From Bacteroidota bacterium (lineage in GTDB: Bacteria; Bacteroidota; Bacteroidia; Chitinophagales; Chitinophagaceae), in contig VGFQ01000003.1 of NCBI GenBank assembly GCA_016868815.1, forward strand, positions 248,001-312,000: a DNA stretch of 64,000 nucleotides, read 5' to 3'. Under the pieces are notes generated by a model that worked only from the letters and a program-made list of their open reading frames with translations, did no database searches and was not told where the DNA came from. Positions 27,140 to 37,598 of this stretch are shown here, piece after piece (position 1 is the stretch's first letter; each line of letters begins with the position of its first letter). A program made the position numbers and the translations under genes.

Positions 27140-28519
27140 TTAGGACTCGTGCCGGAGTGCTTCCTGCTGCTTTTGAAAGTCTTCTAGGCTTACGATGGCA
27201 TCGACCGGATTTGAATTAGCCGCTGCCCACTGGAAGACTTTCTCCGTCTGCACCTTTCGGTAGCTGCCTTCAAACTGCTGTCGGTCTTTTGCCATCCGGT
27301 CCACATAGCCATCGATCCATTCGAAGTTCCCCTGCATCATGCCCATCCCGTTGAAATAGCCCATGACTTCTCGGCGCATCTGTGCCATCACCTCTTCCCG
27401 GGAGACGTTGATGGCGTTCTCTTGGACGATCTTGTCCGTGATGAGTGTCCATTTGAGCTGGCGCAAAAAGTTGGGAAGTTCGGCCTCGACTTCTTCATCC
27501 GTCTTCGGCTTGTCCTGACCTTCTTTCAGCCAACGCTTTAGAAAGTCTTCCGGCAGTTCTAGGCTGGTTTTTTCAAGCAGTATGTGATAGAGCTCCTGAT
27601 GCAGTTGACTCTCGGTCTGCACGTCGAATTGCTGCTGGATTTCTGAGCGTATCTGGTCTCTGAACTCCTGCTCAGACTTTATCTCCATGTGGGGGAATAC
27701 CTGTTTCCAAAAGGCATCGCCCATTTCTGCCTTCTCAACCATACCAATCTTTGTCAGCGTGATCCGGAACGACTTCTCTTTTGAAGCCGGATCTTCCTTG
27801 TCGAGTTTGAGATCAGACAACATCCATTCTGCCTCTTTATCTTGGAATGCCTCTCCAATGCGGATGATCAGCGAATCGTCCTTCTTGAGTCCCATCAGCC
27901 TGGCTCTGAAGTCAGGATGGAAGTACCGCAGCAGCAGGGAATTGTCGTGAGGGGTGCCATCGGGTAGGGGTTCCCCGTGCTCGTCGCAGGCCTCAAACCG
28001 GAGGTTGAGGACATTCTCTTCATCACCGACCGTTTCAGGCTCTGTCATCTCACCATTCCTTCGGCGCAACCGCTCGACTTCTTCGTCGATCATCGCATCC
28101 GTGACATCGATCCGACAGCGTTGGACCGAAGCGGTGGACAGGTGGACGAGGGAGAAGGAGGGTTTGCGTCCGATGTCGAAGGAAAAGCGGTAGTCTGTTG
28201 GGGCTTTATGGTCAAGCGTGCTGAGGTCGTTCTGGGCGGAGGGGAGGGGTTGGCCCAATATCTGCGCATCCGTCTCTTTTAGGTGCCCCGTCAAGGCTTT
28301 TTCGATGGTGCGGACGACCTCGTCGGCAAAGACGGAGGCTCCGTACATCTTACGTACCAGTCCGGCGGGGACCATCCCCTTCCGGAAGCCGGGGATGTTG
28401 GCTTTTGTCGCGTATTGCTTTAGCGCAGCCTCGAAGCCCGGCAGATAGTCTGTCTGGCTGACCGTGATGTCGATGCGTTCTGTCAGAGGGCCTGTGTGCT
28501 CGGTGTGAATTGTGGCCAT
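27140..28519 (-). CDS. tig: Trigger factor
   Basis: A 459-residue ribosome-associated chaperone. The ribosome-binding signature GFRKGMVP is at about residues 40-47 in the N-terminal domain. The middle part resembles a diverged FKBP-type domain, and the C-terminal half is the helical chaperone arm (charged, Gln/Glu-rich, ending LEDFQKQQEALRHES). Length is near the usual 430-450 aa. It meets nascent chains at the exit tunnel and functionally precedes the ClpXP proteins encoded downstream. It lies 66 bp from a tRNA-Leu gene on the same strand. Confidence 0.92.
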   Translation of the reverse strand: MATIHTEHTGPLTERIDITVSQTDYLPGFEAALKQYATKANIPGFRKGMVPAGLVRKMYGASVFADEVVRTIEKALTGHLKETDAQILGQPLPSAQNDLSTLDHKAPTDYRFSFDIGRKPSFSLVHLSTASVQRCRIDVTDAMIDEEVERLRRRNGEMTEPETVGDEENVLNLRFEACDEHGEPLPDGTPHDNSLLLRYFHPDFRARLMGLKKDDSLIIRIGEAFQDKEAEWMLSDLKLDKEDPASKEKSFRITLTKIGMVEKAEMGDAFWKQVFPHMEIKSEQEFRDQIRSEIQQQFDVQTESQLHQELYHILLEKTSLELPEDFLKRWLKEGQDKPKTDEEVEAELPNFLRQLKWTLITDKIVQENAINVSREEVMAQMRREVMGYFNGMGMMQGNFEWIDGYVDRMAKDRQQFEGSYRKVQTEKVFQWAAANSNPVDAIVSLEDFQKQQEALRHES

Positions 28520-28584
28520 ACGGTTGGATCGTTCTGTATCGTTTTTGTTCCGCGTCCGGTCACCAGCGGTTCAGGATGCGGCTG

Positions 28585-28666
28585 TGCGGGTGAAGGGACT
28601 CGAACCCCCAAGCCTTGCGGCACCAGATCCTAAGTCTGGCGTGTCTACCAATTTCACCACACCCGC
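28585..28666 (-). tRNA. tRNA-Leu (anticodon UAG)
   Basis: The minus strand folds as an 82-nt tRNA: acceptor GCGGGTG/CACCCGC, anticodon stem CCAGA/TCTGG with loop CTTAGGA (anticodon TAG, reading CUA/CUN), a class II variable arm (TGCCGCAAGGCT) and the T-loop GGTTCGAGTCC. The long variable arm fits Leu. The 3' CCA is not encoded. It lies between trigger factor and the Rel/Spo gene. Confidence 0.95.
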
Positions 28667-28819
28667 TCATTGTTTCCTGATGCAGAAGGTAACAGCAGGC
28701 AGTACCCGCTTTTTACTCCTTCGAGTCAAATCATATGCTACGAATGGAAGCCTGCAAAGGTAACTCATTCCCTGTAAAAACGATGGGCCTTTGTCTTTTT
28801 TCAGTAGATTCGCAAGCGC

Positions 28820-31093
28820 ATGCAAGCTGTAGAGGTATTTGACGTGGCACCCCGGTATAACCTGTCAGAGGAACAGGAGAAGAAGGAGATTGTCCGCCAG
28901 TACCGGGCCTTACTGAAGATCCTGAAGCCGAAGCTGAAGACCGGGGATAAGGAGTTGTTGCGTAGGGCATTTGAAATGGCCGTAGAGGCTCATCGCACCA
29001 TGCGTCGCAAGAGTGGCGAGCCCTATATCTTCCATCCCCTGGCTGTCTCCCGCATCTGTGTGGAAGAAATCGGATTGGGGGTCCGCTCTACCATCTGCGC
29101 CCTGCTGCACGACTCGGTGGAGGATACAGATGTGACCATAGAAGACGTGCAGCGTGAGTTTGGCAGCGAGATTGCCCGCATCATCGATGGGCTGACGAAA
29201 ATCCGGAATGTCGTCGATACCAATGCCAGCCAGCAGGCGGAGAACTTCAAAAAGATCCTGCTGACCTTGACAGACGATCCCCGCGTGATCCTCATAAAAC
29301 TGGCAGACCGGCTCCACAACATGCGTACGCTGGACAGCATGAAGCGTGAGAAGCAGCTCAAAGCATCATCCGAGACAGTCTACGTCTATGCTCCACTGGC
29401 CCACCGGATGGGTCTGTATGCGATTAAAACGGAGATGGAAGACCTCTCGATGAAGCACCTCGAGCCCGACATCTACCGACAGATCGTCCGCAAGCTGGCA
29501 GAGACGCGCAGGGAGCGTACCCGCTACATCAACGAATTCATTCGTCCGATACGTGAGAAGATGGAAAAGGGTAGTTTCTCCTTTGAAATCCACGGACGGC
29601 CAAAGTCGATACACTCCATCTGGAACAAGATGAAGAAAAAGGGGGTTGAATTCGGGGAGGTATACGACCTATTTGCCATCCGGATTGTCGTGGACGGCCC
29701 CCAGGAGCGGGAGAAAGAAGACTGCTGGAAGGCCTATTCTCTGGTGACAGATATGTACACGCCATCGCCGGAGCGCCTGCGCGACTGGCTGAGCAATCCC
29801 AAGTCGAATGGTTATGAGGCGCTGCATACCACCGTGATGGGGCCTCAGGGACGTTGGGTGGAAGTACAGATCCGCTCCCGACGCATGGATGAGATTGCGG
29901 AAAAAGGTCTGGCAGCCCACTGGAAATACAAAGAAGGTGCTGGCCAAGACGGAGATCGCTTCGACCATTGGTTCGGGCAGATCCGAGAGGCGCTTGGCCA
30001 TCAGGAGCTGAGCTCTATCGACTTCTTACAAGACTTCAAGACTTCTTTCCTGGCAGAAGAAATTTATGTATTCACGCCAAAAGGGGATGTGCGCATGCTG
30101 CCTATCGGGTCCAGTGCCCTGGACTTCGCTTTCGCCATCCACTCGGCTGTTGGCTCATGCTGCATCGGTGCAAAAGTCAACCATAAGCTGGTACCCATCG
30201 GGCATAAGCTTAGCAGCGGAGATCAGGTCGAGATCATCACGTCTGGGAAACAGAGGCCCCATGAAGACTGGCTGGTCCTGGTTACCACTGCCAGGGCAAA
30301 GTCGCGCATCAAAGATGCTCTTCGCGAAGAGAAGCGGAAGGTTGCAGAGGATGGGCGGCAACTGCTGGAACGCAAGCTCCTCTCAATGGGAGCTGCCTGC
30401 AGCCTGGCGAACTTCGAGTTGCTGGCAGAGCATTACAGGCTGTCTTCTTCACTGGAACTCTTCTATCGGATTGCTGTGAAGGCGATCGACATCAAGGACC
30501 TCAAAGGGTTCGCTGTCAACGGCGACAAGTTAGAACTACCCCGGCCCGTGCGGACAGATCCGGCCGAGGTAAAAACAGATCCAGAGTTGCTTCGAGGCCA
30601 GTCGATGCGCAAAGATGCAGAGCTGGTCATCTTCGGAGAGCGCACGGACAAGATCCTCTACCAGCTGGCCAACTGCTGTAAGCCCATCCCTGGAGATGAC
30701 GTATTTGGCTTCGTCTCCACCGGTAAAGGGCTGATGATCCATCGGACCAACTGCCCCAATGCCGCACGCCTCATGGCCAACTTTGCTCACCGGGTCGTGA
30801 AAACAAAATGGGCCAAGAACAAAGAGATCTCTTTCCTCACAGGCCTTCGGCTTACCGGCATCGACGACGTCGGTGTCATCCATAAAATCACCCATCTCAT
30901 CTCCGGAGAACTCAGGATCAACATCAATGCCATCACTGTAGAAGCGAAGGATGGCATCTTTGAAGGGAATATCCGCATCTACGTGCACGATAAAGAAGAA
31001 CTCGATAAGCTCGTCGAGTGGCTAAAGCAGTTGACAGGCATCTATTCCGTCGAACGCTACGACGCTGATGCCACTCCGCAGGACCATATCTGA
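28820..31093 (+). CDS. rsh: Bifunctional (p)ppGpp synthetase/hydrolase, RelA/SpoT family
   Basis: A 757-residue long RSH protein controlling the stringent response. The hydrolase HD domain shows LLHDSVEDT (about residue 96) and appears intact. The synthetase domain has YDLFAIRIVVDG, GYEALHTTVMGP and EVQIRS...LAAHWKYKEG. These are followed by a TGS domain (IYVFTPKGDVRMLPIG, about 414), a Cys-containing region (NCCKPIPGDD) and a C-terminal ACT domain (TGIDDVGVIHKITHLI). Both activities are therefore predicted, as expected for a genome with a single long RSH. It is followed after 56 bp by purA, so purine supply and (p)ppGpp metabolism may share a transcript. Confidence 0.94.
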   Translation: MQAVEVFDVAPRYNLSEEQEKKEIVRQYRALLKILKPKLKTGDKELLRRAFEMAVEAHRTMRRKSGEPYIFHPLAVSRICVEEIGLGVRSTICALLHDSVEDTDVTIEDVQREFGSEIARIIDGLTKIRNVVDTNASQQAENFKKILLTLTDDPRVILIKLADRLHNMRTLDSMKREKQLKASSETVYVYAPLAHRMGLYAIKTEMEDLSMKHLEPDIYRQIVRKLAETRRERTRYINEFIRPIREKMEKGSFSFEIHGRPKSIHSIWNKMKKKGVEFGEVYDLFAIRIVVDGPQEREKEDCWKAYSLVTDMYTPSPERLRDWLSNPKSNGYEALHTTVMGPQGRWVEVQIRSRRMDEIAEKGLAAHWKYKEGAGQDGDRFDHWFGQIREALGHQELSSIDFLQDFKTSFLAEEIYVFTPKGDVRMLPIGSSALDFAFAIHSAVGSCCIGAKVNHKLVPIGHKLSSGDQVEIITSGKQRPHEDWLVLVTTARAKSRIKDALREEKRKVAEDGRQLLERKLLSMGAACSLANFELLAEHYRLSSSLELFYRIAVKAIDIKDLKGFAVNGDKLELPRPVRTDPAEVKTDPELLRGQSMRKDAELVIFGERTDKILYQLANCCKPIPGDDVFGFVSTGKGLMIHRTNCPNAARLMANFAHRVVKTKWAKNKEISFLTGLRLTGIDDVGVIHKITHLISGELRININAITVEAKDGIFEGNIRIYVHDKEELDKLVEWLKQLTGIYSVERYDADATPQDHI

Positions 31094-31149
31094 ATTTTCC
31101 GCATTGCCCTCCTTGGACTACCTTCGCCACGAACATAAATTTGCATAGG

Positions 31150-32421
31150 ATGGTGGATGTGTTGTTGGGCCTGCAATGGGGCGACGAAGGCAAGGGGAAG
31201 ATTGTGGACCGATTCTCGCCTGACTATGACCTGATCGCGCGGTTCCAAGGTGGCCCCAACGCAGGGCACACGCTGTATGTAGACGGGCAACGCATCGTCC
31301 TCCACCAGATTCCCTCTGGTATTTTCCATCCGCATACGGACAACCTGATCGGCGGGGGTGTCGTGCTGGACCCCGTCACCCTGCATCAGGAGTTCGATAA
31401 GGTCTCCGCCTTTGGCATTGATGCAACTAAGAACCTCTGTATCTCGGAGCGTACTCACTTAATCCTACCTACCCACCGCGCGCTTGACAAGGCCTCAGAA
31501 GCAAACAAAGGCGACGACCGCATCGGCTCCACCCTCAAAGGCATAGGTCCTGCCTACATGGACAAGACTGGCCGTAATGGCCTGCGCGTTGGCGACGTAC
31601 TGGAAAAGGACTTCACCACCCGCTACATACGCCTGCGGCTGAAGCATCAGAAACTATTGGATGCTCTCGGCTTCACTGAAGATATTACCGCCTGGGAGGA
31701 GGAGTTCTTTGGAGCCCTCGAGCTCCTCCGGCGCCTCCGCATCGTCAATGGAGAATATTACATCAACGATCGACTCTCCAGGCAATGCCGCGTGCTGGCA
31801 GAGGGGGCACAAGGCAGCATGCTTGACGTCGACTTCGGCACCTTTCCCTTTGTCACCTCCTCCAATACCATCTCGGCCGGTGTATGCACGGGTCTGGGGG
31901 TCCCTCCTCAAAAAATCCGTGATGTCATCGGAGTCACTAAGGCTTACTGCACCCGTGTGGGCGGCGGGCCCTTCCCAACCGAACTGCATGACGAGACGGG
32001 TGAGCGGCTTCGCGCTGCCGGGCATGAGTACGGAGCTACTACGGGCAGACCTCGTCGCTGTGGGTGGCTTGACGGGGTAGCACTTCGATATGCTTGCATG
32101 ATCAATGGGGTGACCCAGCTGGTCGTTACAAAGGCTGACGTGCTGGATGGCTTTGCCACGCTGGCTGCCTGCGAAGCTTATCAAATAGATGGGGAAGAGC
32201 GTGCAGAGGTACCCTATCATTTGTCCCGAAAACCCGTAGTGCCCCAGTACCGCTTTTTTGACGGTTGGATGACGGATACCACCCAATACAATGATTACGC
32301 GCAATTCCCTTCCCAAATGAAAAAGTACATCCGCTACATGGAATCATCCTTATCGACCCGTATCGCGTTCGTCTCCAATGGCCCCGGCCGAGATCAATTG
32401 ATTCGCATGCCAGTGGCTTAG
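31150..32421 (+). CDS. purA: Adenylosuccinate synthetase
   Basis: A 423-residue cytoplasmic enzyme that condenses IMP and aspartate using GTP, the first committed step to AMP. The N-terminal loop LQWGDEGKGKIVD is diagnostic, along with GGPNAGHT, the GIGPAYMDK loop and the C-terminal GRPRRCGWLD. Length matches the family (~430 aa). ATG at 31150 is chosen over a TTG three codons upstream. It follows rsh. (p)ppGpp inhibits PurA in several bacteria, so the neighbourhood may be functional; that link is inference. Confidence 0.96.
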   Translation: MVDVLLGLQWGDEGKGKIVDRFSPDYDLIARFQGGPNAGHTLYVDGQRIVLHQIPSGIFHPHTDNLIGGGVVLDPVTLHQEFDKVSAFGIDATKNLCISERTHLILPTHRALDKASEANKGDDRIGSTLKGIGPAYMDKTGRNGLRVGDVLEKDFTTRYIRLRLKHQKLLDALGFTEDITAWEEEFFGALELLRRLRIVNGEYYINDRLSRQCRVLAEGAQGSMLDVDFGTFPFVTSSNTISAGVCTGLGVPPQKIRDVIGVTKAYCTRVGGGPFPTELHDETGERLRAAGHEYGATTGRPRRCGWLDGVALRYACMINGVTQLVVTKADVLDGFATLAACEAYQIDGEERAEVPYHLSRKPVVPQYRFFDGWMTDTTQYNDYAQFPSQMKKYIRYMESSLSTRIAFVSNGPGRDQLIRMPVA

Positions 32422-32503
32422 CCTGATGGTGAACCTGTATAAAAAAAATTTGGACGTTTAAAAAACTCTCGGAAATTTTACGCTACCGAATTTTTTGACT
32501 GGT

Positions 32504-32935
32504 ATGGCTAAAGCAGAAAAACAAAAGAAACCCGCTGCCAAGGCATCTCCGTCTACTCCTAAAGCCGCACCGAAGAAGGCAGCCGCCAAGAAGGCATCGC
32601 GCAAGGACGAAGATGAGGATCCAGAGGAAGACGATGAGCCCGTGCAAGCGAAGTCGGGAGTTGGCCGTGGTGCCACCACTGCAAAGTCCCGCAGCTCCGA
32701 TGAGGACGACGATGAGGACGACGATGAGCCTGTCGACGAATGGGAGAAATCAGAGGAAGAGGACAGCTGGGATCCAGACTTCGAAGAGTTCGACGTGCCT
32801 AAGTCAAAGACCAGCCGCAAGACAGCAGGCAAGAAGGGAGGTGACGATGATGAATTCTCCGTCGACGACGAATTCAAAGATCTGGGCCTTTTCGACGATG
32901 CGGGCGGAGGCTTTGACGACGACGATGACTATTGA
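32504..32935 (+). CDS. Low-complexity Lys/Ala-rich then acidic protein, function unknown
   Basis: A 143-residue protein of two halves. Residues ~1-37 are Lys/Ala/Pro-rich (KKAAAKKASRK), like histone H1-type or AlgP-type tails. The rest is strongly acidic with runs of Asp and Glu (DEDDDEDDDEPVDEW, GGFDDDDDY). It has no signal peptide, membrane segment or recognisable fold and is probably disordered. The base tail could contact nucleic acid while the acid tail contacts basic proteins, but this is speculation. Codon use is normal for the window and a strong terminator follows 28 bp after the stop, supporting a real gene. The start ATG is preferred to a TTG three codons upstream. Confidence 0.7.
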   Translation: MAKAEKQKKPAAKASPSTPKAAPKKAAAKKASRKDEDEDPEEDDEPVQAKSGVGRGATTAKSRSSDEDDDEDDDEPVDEWEKSEEEDSWDPDFEEFDVPKSKTSRKTAGKKGGDDDEFSVDDEFKDLGLFDDAGGGFDDDDDY

Positions 32936-32963
32936 TGCAGAACAAACAAGATACTTCCCATCC

Positions 32964-32990
32964 AAGGCCGCCCATGGCGGCCTTCTTCAT
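32964..32990 (+). terminator. Rho-independent terminator
   Basis: A perfect 9-bp stem AAGGCCGCC/GGCGGCCTT with a 3-base loop is followed by CTTCATTT. It ends the transcript containing the acidic protein and separates it from the aquaporin gene. The T-tract is short. Confidence 0.65.
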
Positions 32991-33028
32991 TTACAGTGCT
33001 TTCCCTTATCTTGCCTCTATAAATCTGC

Positions 33029-33745
33029 ATGATGTCTCCATTTGTCGCTGAGCTCCTAGGTACTGCATGGATTATCCTGTTTGGCAATGGCGTCGTGGCC
33101 AATGTAGTGCTAGACCGTACCAAAGGCCATGGCGGCGGACTTATCGCCATCACCATTGGATGGGCCATGGCCGTGTACATAGGCGCCTACGCCGCAGCAC
33201 CTCACAGCGGTGCTCACCTCAACCCAGCGGTGAGTTTGGCAAAGGCACTGTCCGGGGATCTGTCCTGGGCAGCTTTTGGGAGTTACCTCATCGCTCAATT
33301 GCTCGGAGCTATGCTTGGGCAAGGGCTTCTCTGGATTATTTATCGGGATCATCTCAATGCCACGACAGATCCTTCGGCCCAGCTGGCATGCTTCTCTACC
33401 GGCCCTGCCATCCGCAATCCTATCTCCAACCTGGCTGTCGAGACGATCGCCACCTTTGTCTTTATTTTATCGATTTTATTGATTACCCCTGCCGACGCAT
33501 CGCTTGGAGCGCTCACCGCTTTGCCTGTCGCGTTGTTGGTACTTGGTGTCGGACTGAGCCTGGGGGGACCTACCGGCTATGCCATCAACCCTGCACGAGA
33601 CCTCGGACCTCGGATCATGCATGCCCTGCTGCCCATCCGGGGCAAAGGCGGGAGCGACTGGGGGTATGCCTGGGTGCCTGTTGTAGGGCCACTCCTGGGA
33701 GCTGCTTTGGCTGCCTGGCTGCTGCCCATCCTTCGGAGCCTCTGA
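33029..33745 (+). CDS. MIP-family channel, aquaglyceroporin (GlpF-like)
   Basis: A 238-residue inner-membrane channel with six predicted membrane helices and two NPA half-helices: HLNPAVS (about residue 70) and INPARDLGPR (about 190). The Asp after the second NPA-Arg (NPARDLGPR) is typical of the glycerol-facilitator subgroup and not of strict water channels, so glycerol or similar small polyols are the likely substrates. No glycerol kinase or dehydrogenase is adjacent. It stands alone between two terminator/promoter regions. Confidence 0.9.
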   Translation: MMSPFVAELLGTAWIILFGNGVVANVVLDRTKGHGGGLIAITIGWAMAVYIGAYAAAPHSGAHLNPAVSLAKALSGDLSWAAFGSYLIAQLLGAMLGQGLLWIIYRDHLNATTDPSAQLACFSTGPAIRNPISNLAVETIATFVFILSILLITPADASLGALTALPVALLVLGVGLSLGGPTGYAINPARDLGPRIMHALLPIRGKGGSDWGYAWVPVVGPLLGAALAAWLLPILRSL

Positions 33746-33823
33746 CCCACCCTCGCAGGACAGACAGCCTTTGGCGGGCCTCAGACATCCCCTTTCCGTG
33801 TTTTTTATCTGCCCGACCCTGCT

Positions 33824-33831
33824 TACCTTTG
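33824..33831 (+). promoter_or_regulatory. Candidate -7 promoter box for atpD
   Basis: TACCTTTG at 33824-33831 matches the Bacteroidota -7 consensus TAnnTTTG exactly, and a T-rich stretch lies ~20 bp upstream where the -33 element is expected. It is 37 bp before the atpD start. Supported by motif and position only. Confidence 0.4.
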
Positions 33832-33844
33832 CGCCACAATTTGA

Positions 33845-35368
<1,524 letters not shown>

Positions 35369-35383
35369 TACCTAACCTGCCAT

Positions 35384-35641
35384 ATGAAACTGGAAATTCT
35401 CACTCCCGAGAAGAAATTATATACAGGGGATGTGTATGGCGTACAGTTGCCCGGCATTGCAGGCTCCTTCGAAGTCCTAGAGCGGCATGCCCCGCTGATC
35501 AGCGCGCTGGGCAAGGGGACGATAAAAGTATTGATAGACCGCAGTGGCCAACAGACGACTCACTTCGAAGTGGCCGGCGGCTTTATAGAGGTGCTGGATA
35601 ACAGGATCTCTGTATTGGTAGAAGGGGCTTCTCAATCCTGA
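35384..35641 (+). CDS. atpC: F1F0 ATP synthase subunit epsilon (short form)
   Basis: An 85-residue protein equal to the N-terminal beta-sandwich of epsilon (MKLEILTPEKKLYTGDVYGV, then VLERHAPLISALGKG). The C-terminal helical hairpin that inhibits ATP hydrolysis in other bacteria is missing; the usual length is ~130-140 aa. Short epsilon subunits of this length are usual in Bacteroidota, so this is not a truncation specific to this genome. A strong terminator follows 29 bp after the stop, closing the atpDC operon. Confidence 0.92.
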   Translation: MKLEILTPEKKLYTGDVYGVQLPGIAGSFEVLERHAPLISALGKGTIKVLIDRSGQQTTHFEVAGGFIEVLDNRISVLVEGASQS

Positions 35642-35670
35642 CATCCCTTGAGCAGGCTTCAGCAGATACA

Positions 35671-35700
35671 GACCGGCTCGAATGGAGCCGGTCTTTTTTT
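35671..35700 (+). terminator. Rho-independent terminator of atpDC
   Basis: A perfect 9-bp stem GACCGGCTC/GAGCCGGTC with a GAATG loop is followed by an uninterrupted T-run. It also rules out an upstream start for the following MFS gene, because that start would lie inside the hairpin. Confidence 0.92.
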
Positions 35701-35720
35701 TACCTAACAACGCGCCTGCC

Positions 35721-36881
35721 ATGTTTTTCCGTCTCCATTCGCTAAGACCCCGACTGGCTGTCTCCTTTTCCTTTTTCGCCTGTGGGTTCCTCTTCGCCTC
35801 CTGGGCAGCCCGCATCCCCGCCTTCAAAGACCAGCTTTCGCTGGATGAGGCCCAGCTGGGGGGCATCCTCTTTATGCTGCCGCTTGGCTCGATCCTGGCT
35901 CTGCCCCTTGCCGGCTGGGTAGTCGACCGTATTGGCAGCCGTCATGTCACAGCTGTTTCCACCTTTTTATATGCTGTCTCCCTCTGGTCTTTGTCTCAGG
36001 CCACGGATGCCTTCGGTCTAGCACTGGGCCTGTTTGTCTTTGGCTTTGTGGGTGACTTCCTCAACATCTCTATGAACACGCAGGGACTGAGCGTACAGCA
36101 GCTCGGAGAGGGCCCAATCCTCTCCGGTCTTCACGCACAGTGGAGCCTGGGGGCTTTCGCCGGAGCCTTCCTGGCAGGATGGTGCTGGCAGCGGGGATTG
36201 TCAACGGCCTTACATTTTCAGATGGTGGCTCTGCTCGTTTCCATCCCGGCACTGGCTGTCGGATTTTGGATGGTGCCGGATCCAGCAAAGGAGGACTCAA
36301 ATCGGAAAGTGTATGCCCGCCCTGACCGCGCATTGCTACTTCTTGGGGTGATCTGCTTCTGCAACACCCTGGCAGAAGGAGCGATGGCCGACTGGAGTTC
36401 TCTGTATTATCGCGAGGTGCTGTCACCTGGGGTAGGCACCCGTACAACGGGATATGTGGCATTCACCGTGGCCATGGCCCTCGGTCGATTCCTAGGAGAC
36501 GGACTGATGCAACGTTTGGGGCATCGTAATACCCTGATCTTGAACGGAACCCTGATTGCGGCCGGACTGGCCCTGGCGTTGGCCTTCCCTCTGCCCTGGG
36601 TGGTCATCGTGGGATTTGCCCTCACTGGGCTGGGAGTTTCCTCGGTGATCCCTATTGCCTACGGCATTGCAGGCGGTAGCAAGCGCATGGCTCCGGCAGC
36701 GGCACTGGCGATGGTCAGCGCCATCGGCTTCACCGGCTTTCTAGTAGGCCCTCCGATGATCGGACTGCTGGCTCATCAGGTGGGGCTGCGCCATGCCCTC
36801 TGGATAGTCGTAGCCCTTGGATGCGTTATTGGGATCTCAGCGAAAAAGGGGATGGCAGCCCGACAAGGACTGGTCCATTAA
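35721..36881 (+). CDS. MFS transporter
   Basis: A 386-residue inner-membrane protein with about 12 predicted helices and the MFS loop pattern GWVVDRIGSRHV between helices 2 and 3. The N-terminus (FFACGFLFASWAARIPAFKD) resembles the YbjJ/FucP-like branch of small-molecule MFS permeases. Substrate cannot be told from sequence. The ATG at 35721 is used because the only earlier in-frame start lies within the atpDC terminator. The stop overlaps convergent yqgE by 4 bp. Confidence 0.85.
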   Translation: MFFRLHSLRPRLAVSFSFFACGFLFASWAARIPAFKDQLSLDEAQLGGILFMLPLGSILALPLAGWVVDRIGSRHVTAVSTFLYAVSLWSLSQATDAFGLALGLFVFGFVGDFLNISMNTQGLSVQQLGEGPILSGLHAQWSLGAFAGAFLAGWCWQRGLSTALHFQMVALLVSIPALAVGFWMVPDPAKEDSNRKVYARPDRALLLLGVICFCNTLAEGAMADWSSLYYREVLSPGVGTRTTGYVAFTVAMALGRFLGDGLMQRLGHRNTLILNGTLIAAGLALALAFPLPWVVIVGFALTGLGVSSVIPIAYGIAGGSKRMAPAAALAMVSAIGFTGFLVGPPMIGLLAHQVGLRHALWIVVALGCVIGISAKKGMAARQGLVH

Positions 36882-37429
36882 TTCATGCTGGGGTCGATCG
36901 GGAAATTCACCAGGATCTCATACTCTCCACCCATGTCCCGCAATGACTCCTTCCAAGTCTCAATTTGAGCGCGGGCAAATACTAGCTTCCGAGAGCCGGG
37001 TGTGACAAGCCAGCTTTTTTCCTCTACTTCACTGGCCAGCTGACCTTGTGTCCAGCCAGAGTAGCCGATGAAGAACCGGATCCGGTCTGCATGGATGATG
37101 CCTTGCTTCAACAAACGGACCGCCAGTTCAAAATCTCCGCCCCAGTACATCCCGTCCCGCAACTCCGATCCTCCGGGTATCCTCTCCGGGTACTGATGGA
37201 TGAAATGGAGGGTATCGCGCTGTACCGGCCCTCCGTCGGAGATGGCATAGTCCAGGCCTTCGCATTCTGGGATAAGGTCCTCTAAGGTTTGATGGTAAGG
37301 GCGATTGAGCAATAGGCCGAAGCTGCCCTCCTCCTTATGTTCACAAAGAAGGATGACCGACCTCGAAAAGTTGGGATCCCTTAGAAAGGGCTCTGCGATC
37401 AGCAGCATGCCTGGCTCGGGAAGATTCAT
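36878..37429 (-). CDS. yqgE: YqgE/AlgH family protein
   Basis: A 183-residue cytoplasmic DUF179 protein. Family features: PGMLLIAEPFLRDPNFSRSV, LLLNRPYHQTLEDL, SDGGPVQRDTLHFIH and FFIGYSGWTQGQL. The ATG giving MNLPEPG is chosen because homology starts there; upstream in-frame codons run into the AT-rich divergent region. The biochemical role of the family is unclear, despite an early link to alginate regulation. It diverges from the histidine kinase gene. Confidence 0.9.
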   Translation of the reverse strand: MNLPEPGMLLIAEPFLRDPNFSRSVILLCEHKEEGSFGLLLNRPYHQTLEDLIPECEGLDYAISDGGPVQRDTLHFIHQYPERIPGGSELRDGMYWGGDFELAVRLLKQGIIHADRIRFFIGYSGWTQGQLASEVEEKSWLVTPGSRKLVFARAQIETWKESLRDMGGEYEILVNFPIDPSMN

Positions 37430-37454
37430 CGTGCAGACAAGGTAATCATTTGTA

Positions 37455-37485
37455 TGATACGTTCCTTGTTTATTAACACGTATCA
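37455..37485. repeat. 7-bp inverted repeat in the yqgE / histidine kinase intergenic region
   Basis: TGATACG and CGTATCA are perfect inverted repeats separated by 17 bases, inside an AT-rich 169-bp gap between divergent genes. Spacing resembles two adjacent major grooves, so an operator is possible. No regulator is implicated. Confidence 0.3.
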
Positions 37486-37598
37486 AGTTTTAATAAAACA
37501 AATATTAAACAAAATTGAGTCTGCTGACAGAACAAGTATAAACACCGAGAGTCTCGAAGGCGGCGTCGTGTTGGGAAGCAGCATACCTTTATATCCAG

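Noticed and set aside
35682..35720. An earlier in-frame start for the MFS gene
   Set aside because: It lies inside the atpDC terminator stem-loop and adds residues that are not family-like.
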